Shown here piece by piece: positions 14,491 through 23,533 of a stretch of DNA of 55,819 nt. A program made the position numbers and the translations under genes. The notes beneath the pieces were generated by a model. The model was not told the DNA's origin and searched no databases. It saw nothing but the letters and a program-made list of their open reading frames with translations. The DNA is from Helicobacter sp. 11-8110 (GTDB lineage: Bacteria > Campylobacterota > Campylobacteria > Campylobacterales > Helicobacteraceae), in the NCBI RefSeq assembly GCF_003288905.1, contig NZ_NHYL01000008.1, forward strand, positions 1-55,819, in the 5' to 3' direction. Every line of letters starts with the position of its first letter. The stretch's first letter is position 1.

Positions 14491-15834
14491 ATGGAGTATG
14501 TGGTTTTAATACTTGTTGTGACACTCGTTGCTTTGGTGGCGTGGGTTGTATTTCAAAAATATCATTTAGGTAAAGAGATTTGGAATCTAAAGACTCACTT
14601 AGAAGCTTTACAGAATCTTGAAGGGGAGCAAAGACAAAAGCTAGAAGCAATCACTCAAAGTTATTATGAATCTTTGCGAAACAATACAAAACTTCAAGGG
14701 CAATTAGAGCGAATGGAAGATTTGCAAAAAATCAATGTAGAACAAAAAGAAAAAATAGAAGAAATGATAATCCTTTATCAAAATACACTCGCCAAAAAGG
14801 CAGAAGCACAAACTCAACTTGAATCTCAAACAAAGCTTTTAAATTCTCTTGAACAAAAATACGCACAAAGCCTTGCTACTCTTAAAGCCGAGTTTGAACA
14901 ATCAATTCAGAATCAATCACAGCGAATGTTAGAACAAAATAAACTTCATCTTATGGAGGATTCTAAAAAGATACTTGATTCCATCTTTTCTCCCGTGCAA
15001 GAAAGTCTAAAAGAGTATAAAGAAAGTTTGGTAGCCAATGAAATAAAACTAGAGACAAATATTAAAAATATGTTTGCTTATAGTCAAGAAATAGGGCAAA
15101 ATGCTGATAAACTCGCGCAGATTCTAAAAGGAGATAAAAAAATCCGCGGAAATTTTGCAGAGATTCAACTTAAAAATGTGCTAGAGCATAGTGGATTAAT
15201 AGAAGGGGAGCAATATAAACTTGAAGCACATTTTGTGCATGAGGGAAGTGGGTATCGTCCTGATGCGGTGGTATATTTGGATAAACAAAAGAGTATTATT
15301 ATTGATTCTAAGTTTCCTTTGCCTAATGGCTTTAGCTTTGAATCGCTAGATAGGAGTGTGTGTCAAGAGATTGCCCAAAATCTTAAAAATCGAATTGATG
15401 AACTTGCTAAAAAACCTTATGCTAATTTTGAGACTTACACTTATGAATTTGTGCTACTTTTTATCCCTTATCAAAATATCCTTGATCTTGCACTAAGCGT
15501 GGATAATGGAATTTATCAATATGCTTATTCAAAAAAGGTTTATCTCACTACTCCACATACGCTTTTTATGGCATTAAAGACCATTGAAGTTAGCTGGACT
15601 TACATTGAAAGTGATGAAAAAGTCATGAAGGCTTTGGGGGATATTAGAAACTTCTATGGGAAATTTGAAGGGATTGTGGAGGATTTTGAAAAGCTAAAAG
15701 CGCTCATTGGAAAACTGGGAAAACAAAGTGATGAAATGGAGGCTAAAATGATAAGTGGGCGAGGCAGTCTTGCATCAAGATTTCAAAAGCTTGGGGAAGT
15801 GGAAAAAAAGATTGGCAAAAAATTATTGGAATAG
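14491..15834 (+). CDS. rmuC: RmuC-family DNA recombination protein
   Basis: The 447 residues comprise an N-terminal membrane anchor (VVLILVVTLVALVAWVVFQ), a long coiled coil (about 30-165, rich in Gln, Glu and Lys) and the RmuC nuclease-like domain with GNFAEIQLKNVLEHSGL, YRPDAVVYLDKQKSIIIDSKFPLPNGF and LLFIPYQNILDLAL. RmuC limits rearrangements at inverted repeats in E. coli. The activity is presumed to be that of a PD-(D/E)XK nuclease, and Asp/Lys residues consistent with this are visible (D-S-K). Its last 12 bp overlap the convergent fliR. Confidence 0.92.
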   Translation: MEYVVLILVVTLVALVAWVVFQKYHLGKEIWNLKTHLEALQNLEGEQRQKLEAITQSYYESLRNNTKLQGQLERMEDLQKINVEQKEKIEEMIILYQNTLAKKAEAQTQLESQTKLLNSLEQKYAQSLATLKAEFEQSIQNQSQRMLEQNKLHLMEDSKKILDSIFSPVQESLKEYKESLVANEIKLETNIKNMFAYSQEIGQNADKLAQILKGDKKIRGNFAEIQLKNVLEHSGLIEGEQYKLEAHFVHEGSGYRPDAVVYLDKQKSIIIDSKFPLPNGFSFESLDRSVCQEIAQNLKNRIDELAKKPYANFETYTYEFVLLFIPYQNILDLALSVDNGIYQYAYSKKVYLTTPHTLFMALKTIEVSWTYIESDEKVMKALGDIRNFYGKFEGIVEDFEKLKALIGKLGKQSDEMEAKMISGRGSLASRFQKLGEVEKKIGKKLLE

Positions 15835-16593
15835 AATCGTAAGTGCATCAATGGCGCTTAAGAATTCTTTCTTAAAGTGAATCATAATGGCAGGAACAAT
15901 AACAATTAAAACAGCAAAGGCAACAGCGATTTTTACAGGAAAACCGATGGCAAGAAGGTTAAATTGAGGGTGAGCTTTCATAATCATTCCAAAAATAATA
16001 TCAGAAAGTAAAATGAGGGCAATAATAGGAAAAGACATAGTTAGTCCGATGACAAAAAGATTAGAAAAAGCTTTTATGATATAAGAAATATAATTATGAG
16101 AATATAAAAAGCCACCCAATGGAATCTCTTTAATGCTTTCTCCTACAAAATACAAAAATAAATGATGATAATCAAGTGCTAGAACAACCATCAAAGCAAG
16201 AAGTGTGAGAAGTTGCCCCACAATTGGTTTTTGTGCGCCTGTTACGGGATCATAGGCATTAGCAATGGTTAATCCCATAGCAAAAGAAATCACTTCTCCG
16301 CCAAAAGAAATCATTCCAAAAACAATTTGTAAGGCAAAGGAAGCCAAAAAACCTAGCATAATTTCGGTGATTCCTGCGATAATAAATTCTAAAATAGATA
16401 GATTGCTTGGTGGCATTGTTGTTACTAGTGGAAGAAACAAAATAGTTAGCCAAAAAATAAAAATACCTTTGATTTGTGTGCTAATGAGTTGATTTTCAAA
16501 AAAAGGAAAAAAGGCGATGATACCAGCAAATCGCAAAAGAAGCAAAAGGAAGTTGATAACATTCCCTTCAGTAAGATAGGCTAAAAACTCCAT
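15823..16593 (-). CDS. fliR: Flagellar type III export protein FliR
   Basis: Inner-membrane component of the flagellar export gate. The 256 residues hold about six hydrophobic helices. The family features are an N-terminal INFLLLLLRFAGIIAFFPFF, the central VFGMISFGGEVISFAMGLTIANAYDP and the C-terminal HPQFNLLAIGFPVKIAVAF. It is the last gene of the rpsB-tsf-ABC-fliR block, an arrangement also found in C. jejuni. Why a flagellar gate gene follows ribosomal genes is not known. Confidence 0.95.
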   Translation of the reverse strand: MEFLAYLTEGNVINFLLLLLRFAGIIAFFPFFENQLISTQIKGIFIFWLTILFLPLVTTMPPSNLSILEFIIAGITEIMLGFLASFALQIVFGMISFGGEVISFAMGLTIANAYDPVTGAQKPIVGQLLTLLALMVVLALDYHHLFLYFVGESIKEIPLGGFLYSHNYISYIIKAFSNLFVIGLTMSFPIIALILLSDIIFGMIMKAHPQFNLLAIGFPVKIAVAFAVLIVIVPAIMIHFKKEFLSAIDALTILFQ

Positions 16594-16600
16594 AATTGGA

Positions 16601-17242
16601 TTATTCCAAAGTTTTTAGAGTTGCATTTTCTAGTTTATAGGCACGGGAGGCTTTATGCGCCAAAAGGGGATCGTGGGTAACAAAAATTAAGAGTGAATGA
16701 TTGGAGCGCACATAAGCAAAAAGTGATTCCATTACATTCATAGCTGTTTCTCTATCAAGATTGCCTGTAGGCTCATCAGCAAAAATAATTTGTGGCTTTT
16801 TAGTTAGGATTCTAGCAATGGACAATCTCTGCTGTTGTCCGCCACTCAAAGCGCCGATATTGTGATCTAAAACCTGTTCAATCCCAAAGAGTTTAAGTAG
16901 GGATTTATCAATTTTTTCTCCACTTAAAAGCGACGCAACTTGCAGATTCTCATAAGCACTAAAGCCTAAAAAAAGATAGTGGGATTGAAAAATAATACCA
17001 ATTTTTTTACGCCTTAGGGCTAAAAGTTCTTTTTGTGGGAGAGAATAAATGTTTAAATCAAAGAGAGAGACTTCACCATTTTGAGGCTTTAAAAATGAAG
17101 AAAGTAAGTGCAAAAGAGTGCTTTTTCCACTCCCACTTACACCCATTATGGAGATAATCTCACCTTCTTTAGCTCGGAAGTTAAGATTCTCTATAATTGG
17201 CTTTTCATAGCCAAAAGAAAGATTTTTGGCTTCTAACAACAT
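16601..17242 (-). CDS. ABC transporter ATP-binding protein (LolD/FtsE-like)
   Basis: A 213-residue single nucleotide-binding domain. Walker A GVSGSGKST (near 35), Q-loop FQSHYLF, signature LSGGQQQRLSIARIL (near 133), Walker B IIFADEPTGNLD and H-loop VTHDP are all intact. The ADEPTGNLD motif places it in the LolD/MacB/FtsE group of exporters or mechanotransmission ATPases. No permease gene is adjacent, so the partner is unknown. The conserved gap-free position between tsf and fliR suggests co-transcription. Confidence 0.88.
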   Translation of the reverse strand: MLLEAKNLSFGYEKPIIENLNFRAKEGEIISIMGVSGSGKSTLLHLLSSFLKPQNGEVSLFDLNIYSLPQKELLALRRKKIGIIFQSHYLFLGFSAYENLQVASLLSGEKIDKSLLKLFGIEQVLDHNIGALSGGQQQRLSIARILTKKPQIIFADEPTGNLDRETAMNVMESLFAYVRSNHSLLIFVTHDPLLAHKASRAYKLENATLKTLE

Positions 17243-17250
17243 TGTAAAGA

Positions 17251-18318
17251 TTAACCAAGCTGTGCAGCTACTTCATCAGCAAAGTTGCATTCTTGCTTTT
17301 CGATTCCCTCACCCAATTCAAATCGCACATATTCAACTACTTCAATAGAGTCGCCAAGTTCTTTACCTTTTTCTGCTAAAACTTGCGCGATTGTTTTTTT
17401 GTCATCCATTACAAAGAATTGTCCAAGTAAAGTTAATCTTTGATCAAGTAAAGTTGAATCAGCTTTAAAGCGTTCAATTTGTCCAGGAAGGATTTTATCC
17501 CAAATAGCTTCAGGCTTACCTTGTGCTTTTAGGTCTGCCTTGAGTGCTTCTTCTTGCTTTGCGATAATTTCATCAGTAAGTTCTAGCTGACTAATGTATT
17601 GTGGGATTTTGTGAAGCGGCTTTCCTAAGCGTTTTAATTCTTCGTTTTCTTTTTCAAGTTCTGCAATGAGAGCGGTTTTTTCGCTCTTGATAAAATCCAT
17701 ATCAAAAGAATGGTAGCTAATTACTTGTGGCTTCATTGCCGCAGCGTGCATACAAAGATTTTTAGTTAGATCTGCTAGTTTAGCTACATTATCTTCTTTT
17801 TGGCATTTAAGAGCAATGATAACACCAACACGACCATTGGAATGCACATAAGCATTGACAATTCCACTGCCTTTGGCTTCTACTTTTGCGATTCTTCTAA
17901 CAACGATATTTTCACCGATTTTTGCAATTTGCGTCTTAAGATATTCTTCAAATTTTGTGCCATCTAGATTTAGAGTGTGTAATTCCTCAGCACTAGAAAC
18001 ACTAGAATCTTGAATTATAGCAATAGTTTTTGCACTTAGCTCTTTAAAGCCTTCGTTTTTAGCCACAAAATCGGTTTCAGAGTTAATTTCTACCATACTT
18101 GCTTTTTTGAAATCAGGTGAAACTTGAATGCTAATACTCCCCTCAGCGGCTATTCTATCTGCCTTTTTAGCGGCTTTGCTTAAGCCTTTTTCGCGTAGGT
18201 ATTCTACAGCTTTTTCTAAGTCTCCATTGGTTTCAACTAGGGCTTTTTTGCAGTCCATCATTCCTGCATCAGTCATTTCTCTTAGTTGCTTGACAAGTTG
18301 GGCACTAATTTCTGCCAT
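17251..18318 (-). CDS. tsf: Elongation factor Ts
   Basis: Guanine nucleotide exchange factor for EF-Tu. The 355 residues hold an N-terminal UBA-like domain (LVKQLREMTDAGMMDCKKAL), the conserved SETDFVAKNEGFKEL and a dimerisation/coiled-coil region. The protein is longer than the E. coli factor (283), as in other Campylobacterota, with the extra length after residue 215. It starts 4 bp after the rpsB stop. Confidence 0.97.
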   Translation of the reverse strand: MAEISAQLVKQLREMTDAGMMDCKKALVETNGDLEKAVEYLREKGLSKAAKKADRIAAEGSISIQVSPDFKKASMVEINSETDFVAKNEGFKELSAKTIAIIQDSSVSSAEELHTLNLDGTKFEEYLKTQIAKIGENIVVRRIAKVEAKGSGIVNAYVHSNGRVGVIIALKCQKEDNVAKLADLTKNLCMHAAAMKPQVISYHSFDMDFIKSEKTALIAELEKENEELKRLGKPLHKIPQYISQLELTDEIIAKQEEALKADLKAQGKPEAIWDKILPGQIERFKADSTLLDQRLTLLGQFFVMDDKKTIAQVLAEKGKELGDSIEVVEYVRFELGEGIEKQECNFADEVAAQLG

Positions 18319-18321
18319 TTT

Positions 18322-19122
18322 TTACTCCTTATTTTCAGTGTTTTCTGTGAAATCTTCTTCTTTCATTGCTTCTTCAATTACTTCTTGTTTTTCTTTTTCG
18401 CTTGCAGGCTCAGAAACTTCATTGTTTTCTGGAATCTCTCCACCCGCGATAGCTCTTCCTTCAGTAATTGCTTCTGCAATTTCTTTACAGAAAAGTTGAA
18501 TAGAGCGAATTGCATCATCATTTCCAGGAATTGGGTAATCTACCATATCAGGATCACAGTTTGTATCAAGTGGTGCTACTACTGGAATCCCAAGTCTTCT
18601 AGCTTCTGCAACAGCAATTTTTTCTTTAGCCGCATCAATTACAAAAATCATATCAGGTGCTTTTTTAAGTTGTCTTACTCCGCCAAGGTATTGAGTTAAT
18701 TTCTCTTTTTTTCTTTGAATCATTAACTTTTCTTTTTTGGTTAGCAAATCAATTTGTCCGCTTGATTCCATTTCTTCAATGATTTCAAGTTTGCGAATAG
18801 ATTTTCTAATAGTAGAGAAGTTAGTGAGCATACCACCAAGCCAACGATAATTAACATAAGGTGCATTCACGCTTTCTGCATATTGTTTAAGTGTTTCACT
18901 TGCTTGTTTTTTAGTTCCAACAAACATAATAGTTTTGCCTTCAGCTGCAGCATCTCTTACGATATTGTAAGTGTAGCGAAAATAACGCAAAGTCTTTTGC
19001 AAGTCAATAATGTGAATATTTTTTCTTACACCAAAAATAAATTTTTTCATTTTTGGATTCCAGCGTCTTGTTTGGTGCCCAAAATGCACACCACATTCTA
19101 AAAGATCTTTCATTGTTACCAT
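18322..19122 (-). CDS. rpsB: 30S ribosomal protein S2
   Basis: The 266 residues show [39 protein letters not shown] and [36 protein letters not shown]. An acidic C-terminal tail (about 40 residues, Glu-rich) extends beyond the core. It is the first gene of the operon with tsf. Confidence 0.98.
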   Translation of the reverse strand: MVTMKDLLECGVHFGHQTRRWNPKMKKFIFGVRKNIHIIDLQKTLRYFRYTYNIVRDAAAEGKTIMFVGTKKQASETLKQYAESVNAPYVNYRWLGGMLTNFSTIRKSIRKLEIIEEMESSGQIDLLTKKEKLMIQRKKEKLTQYLGGVRQLKKAPDMIFVIDAAKEKIAVAEARRLGIPVVAPLDTNCDPDMVDYPIPGNDDAIRSIQLFCKEIAEAITEGRAIAGGEIPENNEVSEPASEKEKQEVIEEAMKEEDFTENTENKE

Positions 19123-19252
19123 ATTTTTCTCCTATTTAATGTTTTTGGTTTTCCCTCCACGCCCCTTAACAAAGTCCAAAAATATAAGGAATTTGCAACC
19201 TCACTTAGGATTAGCGTGTGTGAGTTGATAAAAATAAAAGCCTAAAATTATA
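19123..19252 (-). promoter_or_regulatory. rpsB promoter and long leader
   Basis: The minus-strand -10 TATAAT lies at 19252-19247, and transcription should start near 19240, leaving a leader of about 115 nt before rpsB. The leader is unusually GC-containing for this genome and includes a GGGGCGTGGAGGG stretch near 19150-19165. Long leaders on rpsB mediate S2 autoregulation in other bacteria; the same role here is inferred. Confidence 0.5.
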
Positions 19253-19349
19253 GCAGAAAAATTTTAAAAAGAGAATAATGAAAAAATATAAATTTGAATT
19301 TAAAAATTAGCAGACAATAGCCCTAGATTCAAGAGAATCTAGAGTGATT

Positions 19350-20216
19350 TTAGAGATTGATGAGATTTTGTTCTTGCATAGCTTGAATAATATGATCATA
19401 TCCACTTAAAATTTGTTGATCACATACCACCCATTGATTAAGCCCTTCAAGCTTCATCATTTGTGAGATTTGTGGATCATTTTTGAGAGTGTTTTGCGAG
19501 AGCATCATTGATACAAAAGTATTTTTTAAATCTTCATCAAAGCCCTTAAGGGTAGTGAAATTACAATGGCAGTAATCTTCACTAGCATAAAAGCTTGAAA
19601 TTTCTGGATAAGTCCCTTCTTGTAAGATTCTAGCCCAAGTCGTTGAGCCAATTGCACCTGCATCAAGGATTCCTGCTTTAATGGCTTCTAATACATCAAA
19701 TTCGCTTCTACCTGTATCTCCATGCTTGCCAACATCGCTATTATAACGAATAACAGACACAGCTTCATTGGAAGTTTGCAGGGTTGATAAATTTTGCGCT
19801 AGTGATTCTTGAATCTTTAAGCCCTCTTTTTGCAAATAAAAAAGAGGCATAATAGCAGCTTGTGCAGAATCTAAGCTTCCAAGTCCAAACTTTTTGCCTT
19901 TTAGGGAATGTAGATTGGATATTTTTTCTTGGCTAACAAAAATACTTTTAAATCCGATATCTGTATCACGCATTAAAATGGCTTCAACATTATCTTTTGT
20001 GGCAAATTTAGAGCGTATGTAAGCAACATTGGTATTCCAAGCAATATCAATTTTTTTATTAATAAGCCATTCCACTTGTCTTTCATAATTGCTAAAAAGC
20101 ACATAATCAAGGCGAATCTTCCCTCCAAAGTAATTATTTGCATAATCTCTAATGGTATCCCAAATAGGCACAATTTGGGGCGCATAGGCTACAGCGCCAA
20201 CTAAAATATTTTTCAT
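19350..20216 (-). CDS. PhnD-like substrate-binding-fold protein without signal peptide
   Basis: A 288-residue type II periplasmic-binding-protein fold of the PhnD/SsuA/transferrin group: MKNILVGAVAYAPQIVPIWD at the start, KKIDIAWNTNVAYI (near 53), LKGKKFGLGSLDSAQA (near 105) and GAIGSTTWARI (near 190). It starts directly with the first beta strand and has no signal peptide or lipobox, so it should stay in the cytoplasm. No permease or ATPase is nearby. Related folds work as enzymes in THI5 and MqnA/MqnD, so an enzymatic or carrier role is possible. It is the last gene of an operon with an acyl-CoA-dehydrogenase-like protein and a TusA-like/diiron fusion (4 bp from the former). The ATG follows AAAGGATAAAAA. 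Confidence 0.8.
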   Translation of the reverse strand: MKNILVGAVAYAPQIVPIWDTIRDYANNYFGGKIRLDYVLFSNYERQVEWLINKKIDIAWNTNVAYIRSKFATKDNVEAILMRDTDIGFKSIFVSQEKISNLHSLKGKKFGLGSLDSAQAAIMPLFYLQKEGLKIQESLAQNLSTLQTSNEAVSVIRYNSDVGKHGDTGRSEFDVLEAIKAGILDAGAIGSTTWARILQEGTYPEISSFYASEDYCHCNFTTLKGFDEDLKNTFVSMMLSQNTLKNDPQISQMMKLEGLNQWVVCDQQILSGYDHIIQAMQEQNLINL

Positions 20217-20219
20217 TTT

Positions 20220-21353
20220 TTATCCTTTATTTGTGATAGCATTGCCAAGCCAAATTTTTAAGACATCTAAGCTTGGTGCCATAACTTGACTAGCCATTGC
20301 ATCTCTTAAGTATTGTTCTAATGGTAAATGTTTGCTATAAGCCTTACCCCCACCAAGTCGCATTGCAAGTTCGCAAATTTCCATAACAAGGTGAGTAGCA
20401 TTGATTCTGCAAGCAAATACTTTCATAGGAGCATCACTTGCCCCACTATCAAATGCTCTTGCGGCTTCTCTAACAAGTGCAATTTGGCTTTGTGTTTTAG
20501 TATAGAGTTCTGCTAAATGTATGCGAACTAATTCATTATCAGCTAAATCTTTACCATCAGAATATTTTCTTGTTAAACAATGTTGTAGAACGCATTCATA
20601 GGCTGCCATTCCTACTCCACTATAAACTGCTCCTAAACCAGTTACGAAATACATTGCTACAAGATTGATTTGATTTTCTCCATCGCCCTCAGATCCAAGG
20701 AGACAATCTGCCACTTCTAGTTCCACTTGTTTGTATTGCACGGGCTTTGAGACATTTCCTCGCATTCCAAATCCATTCCATACGCCTTCTTCATGCGTTA
20801 GAGAAGGATGATTGCTAGGGACAATCCAATTGTTTTTCTTGCCTTGTAATTTACAAGAATTTGTGTAGGTGAGATAATAATTGGCTTGTTGCGCAGAAGT
20901 TACAAAGCTTTTTCTGCCTTCTAAAATGCGCTTTTCTCCTTTTTGTGATTCTGTAATGTCGGGATTCACAAAGTGTGTCCCAGAACCACTTTCGCTATAA
21001 GCTAATGCAAAGGTTGCTTCACCTTTTGCAATTTTTGGTAAATACAGAGATTTTTGATGTGCGGTGCCATAGTGAGATACACAGGCAGTAGCAACATTGT
21101 GCATCATATAACAAAGTGCAGTTGAGGCATTAAATCGTGCTAAGTTGTAACATACTTCAACATGATCTAGATTGCCACCTTGCAAACCACCATATTCTTT
21201 AGGCACAAGCAGCCCCATAAAACCTTGCTGTTTAAGCGCTTCATAGGCTTCTTTAGGGAATCTCGCTTCTTGATCAATTTCCTTTGTGTAGGGCAATATA
21301 AATTGCTCACCTAATTTTTGTATTTTTTCTTCTAAATTTTGTAAAGTTGGCAT
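20220..21353 (-). CDS. Acyl-CoA dehydrogenase-fold flavoprotein, probably not a true acyl-CoA dehydrogenase
   Basis: The 377 residues have the three ACAD domains: an N-terminal helical domain with GFMGLLVPKEYGG, a middle domain with FALAYSESGSGTHF (equivalent to the FAD-contacting A-x-T-E-x-x-x-G-S-D motif, altered) and a C-terminal domain with EICELAMRLGGGKAYSKHLPLEQYLRDAMASQVMAPSLDVL. The usual catalytic Glu in the YEGT segment after LRDA is replaced by MAPS, as happens in DszC-type flavin monooxygenases. There are no other beta-oxidation genes nearby. The setting, between a diiron protein and a PhnD-like protein, favours a flavin-dependent oxygenation or oxidation of a small substrate. This is an inference. 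The start is preceded by AAAAGGAAAATA. Confidence 0.8.
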   Translation of the reverse strand: MPTLQNLEEKIQKLGEQFILPYTKEIDQEARFPKEAYEALKQQGFMGLLVPKEYGGLQGGNLDHVEVCYNLARFNASTALCYMMHNVATACVSHYGTAHQKSLYLPKIAKGEATFALAYSESGSGTHFVNPDITESQKGEKRILEGRKSFVTSAQQANYYLTYTNSCKLQGKKNNWIVPSNHPSLTHEEGVWNGFGMRGNVSKPVQYKQVELEVADCLLGSEGDGENQINLVAMYFVTGLGAVYSGVGMAAYECVLQHCLTRKYSDGKDLADNELVRIHLAELYTKTQSQIALVREAARAFDSGASDAPMKVFACRINATHLVMEICELAMRLGGGKAYSKHLPLEQYLRDAMASQVMAPSLDVLKIWLGNAITNKG

Positions 21354-21367
21354 TATTTTCCTTTTAA

Positions 21368-22555
21368 TTACATAAAATTTGGTGTGTGAGAGCGACTAAG
21401 TTCTCTTGCTAATTCTTCATCAATCCCACATTCCATTAATCTTTTGGTTCGGTTTTTTTCCATTTTTTGTTTTAGATTGACTACTGCTTCAAATCCGTGC
21501 GAAATTTTTTTCTCTTCTTTAGCATAGAGTATGGCTAATGATTCAAGCAATAAAGAGGATTCATCACTTTGATTATCAAGATAATTTTTTCTTCTAAAGA
21601 CTGCTTCTTTGAGAATCTCTATTTTGGCAGGATTTTGAGCAATAGCACTTCTAATGTGATTCATTCCATAAGCAACATGTCTAATTTCATCTCGTCTAGC
21701 TAGATTTAAGAGTTTGGCACTTTGTAAATCCCCTAAGCTTTCAAAGCAATTTCCAAGGAATTTTAAAAGATCGATAAAAGTCCCTTCTCCCATAATGTGG
21801 AGTAAAAAGCTTGATTTAAAATAGTCTTTTTCTTCCCATAGGCTATAGAGACTTTGCTGTGTCGTTAGAGTTGAATATTGCACTCCAAGTCCTGTGGCAT
21901 TTGCTCTTTTAATAAAAGATTCAATATGTCTTCCTTCATCGCCTATAATGCTTGAAAGCACCAAAGGCACAGCCGTGAAAAAAGGAGAAATTTGCGCTAA
22001 AAAGCGGCTGGGGATATAGAGTGCTGAGAACTCATTTTCAGTTAAATAAGTCATGATTTGCGCGATTGCAAATTCTAATTTTGGTTCAAATGCTGGAATT
22101 TCACTCCAATTAATATCAGTTGTGGCATTCCATTGTGCTTTTTTTGCTTCTTCATAAAGTTGCTCCATATTGCCCGCATAAATTTCATTTTTATTATTTA
22201 ATGGAAAATGATATTGTGGGCTTGCTAATTCTATGGATACTCCTTTTGGAGCGAGTCCTTGATGAGGTGGAGAAAGCAAAGAATTAGGATCAAATGTCGC
22301 AAATTTAGTTGGAGATTCTTTTTGCATGATATAAGCAAAGCTTGAATCATTCTTGTTATGGAGAGGAATCTTTTTTAAAAACAATTCTCCTTTGAAGCGA
22401 CACCAAGCAATTAAGTCATTTTCTAAATTGTCATATTGACTGATTACTTCTATGATATCGCCATTTTGAGAAAGCAAAAAAGCATTTTCAAGCCGCATAA
22501 AAAAGAGCTGTCCTGTCTGGATGTTGCCCATAAAAACACACGATTTTTGTTGCAT
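21368..22555 (-). CDS. Fusion of TusA-like domain and ferritin-like diiron domain
   Basis: From the ATG at 22555 (TAGGTTATCTA before it) the protein has 395 residues. Residues about 1-70 resemble a TusA/SirA-fold domain (RLENAFLLSQNGDIIEV, then NLENDLIAWCRFKGELFL), but the CPxP active-site cysteine is absent. Residues about 150-370 carry a paired diiron pattern: Glu in LTENEFSALY, ExxH in GDEGRHIE, Glu in HIMGEGTF and ExxH in RRDEIRHVAYG. This is the ligand set of ferritin-like oxidases and oxygenases. A 13 bp gap leads to the ACAD-like gene, and a promoter lies just upstream. I do not know a characterised protein with this architecture. The in-frame TTG at 22573 is a less likely start because it lies about 9 nt from the predicted transcript start. 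Confidence 0.75.
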   Translation of the reverse strand: MQQKSCVFMGNIQTGQLFFMRLENAFLLSQNGDIIEVISQYDNLENDLIAWCRFKGELFLKKIPLHNKNDSSFAYIMQKESPTKFATFDPNSLLSPPHQGLAPKGVSIELASPQYHFPLNNKNEIYAGNMEQLYEEAKKAQWNATTDINWSEIPAFEPKLEFAIAQIMTYLTENEFSALYIPSRFLAQISPFFTAVPLVLSSIIGDEGRHIESFIKRANATGLGVQYSTLTTQQSLYSLWEEKDYFKSSFLLHIMGEGTFIDLLKFLGNCFESLGDLQSAKLLNLARRDEIRHVAYGMNHIRSAIAQNPAKIEILKEAVFRRKNYLDNQSDESSLLLESLAILYAKEEKKISHGFEAVVNLKQKMEKNRTKRLMECGIDEELARELSRSHTPNFM

Positions 22556-22588
22556 TAGATAACCTAAAATCAATTAAGTTACACCAAG

Positions 22589-22594
22589 ATTATA
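22589..22594 (-). promoter_or_regulatory. -10 box for the diiron/ACAD/PhnD-like operon
   Basis: TATAAT on the minus strand within CTTCTATAATCTTGG. The transcript start would be near 22582, 27 nt before the ATG at 22555. It is the only clear promoter for the three genes down to 19350. Confidence 0.55.
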
Positions 22595-22687
22595 GAAGAC
22601 TTGTTGCCTTTCACACGGAAAGCTTTATGAAAGAGATATGTTATAGCGACTTTGCTTAAAATTTAGTTAATCTAAACTTTGGGGAAC

Positions 22688-23533
22688 CTATAGCCATAAA
22701 TTGTCTAATAATCGCACACCTTCTACTTTTGCTACTACTAGAATTAATGTAGAATCTTTTTGGATTCTTGGAATTTCTTGAAGATTTTTATCAACAATGA
22801 CAAAATATTCCACTTCTAAGTCTTGCAAGATTTCTAAAGCGGCTTGTTTGATTTTTGTTGATTCTATCTCTCCAAGCATAATCATTTTTGTTACCATATT
22901 TAAAGATTGAGAGATTTTTAGAGCCTTTTTCTTGCCTTCTTCACTTAAATAAGCGTTGCGGGAGCTAAGTGCTAATCCTTCTTGAGTGCGGATAATTGGA
23001 CAGGGTATAATTTCTATAGGCAAAAATAAATCTTCTACCATTTTTTGGATAATGAGCAGTTGTTGGGCATCTTTTTTGCCAAAAAAGGCTTTATTAGCTT
23101 GTGTGAGATTAAAAAGCTTATGCACGACTTGTAAGACACCATTGAAGTGATTAGGGCGTGTTTTTCCCTCTAGTGTGTTTGCCATTGCACTTGGTGCATT
23201 AAAGGTGGTTTGAAAATTTTTATCTAAAGGGTAGATTTCCTCAATCTCAGGCATAAAAACAATATCTACTTTGGCTTTTTGGCAAATACTTAAATCAGCT
23301 TCTTTTTTGCGCGGATATTTATCAAAATCTTCATTAGCACCAAATTGCGTTGGATTAACAAAGATAGAAACAAGGGTGCAATCACAAGATTCTTGACTAG
23401 CTTCTATTAATGATAAATGCCCGTTGTGCAAAGCGCCCATTGTGGGAACTAGCCCAAGAGTATGATGTGGATTTTGTTGTTTATAATAGCGAATAAAATC
23501 GCGTAATTCTTTTGTTGTTGTAAAAATTTCCAT
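22688..23533 (-). CDS. panC: Pantothenate synthetase
   Basis: Condenses pantoate and beta-alanine with ATP in coenzyme A synthesis. The 281-residue length is typical. Motifs are LGLVPTMGALHNGHLSLI (HIGH-like, near 27), FVNPTQFGANEDFDKYPR, FFGKKDAQQLLIIQKMV and IIRTQEGLALSSRNAYLS (KMSKS-like loop region). The partners panB and panD are not adjacent. Confidence 0.97.
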   Translation of the reverse strand: MEIFTTTKELRDFIRYYKQQNPHHTLGLVPTMGALHNGHLSLIEASQESCDCTLVSIFVNPTQFGANEDFDKYPRKKEADLSICQKAKVDIVFMPEIEEIYPLDKNFQTTFNAPSAMANTLEGKTRPNHFNGVLQVVHKLFNLTQANKAFFGKKDAQQLLIIQKMVEDLFLPIEIIPCPIIRTQEGLALSSRNAYLSEEGKKKALKISQSLNMVTKMIMLGEIESTKIKQAALEILQDLEVEYFVIVDKNLQEIPRIQKDSTLILVVAKVEGVRLLDNLWL

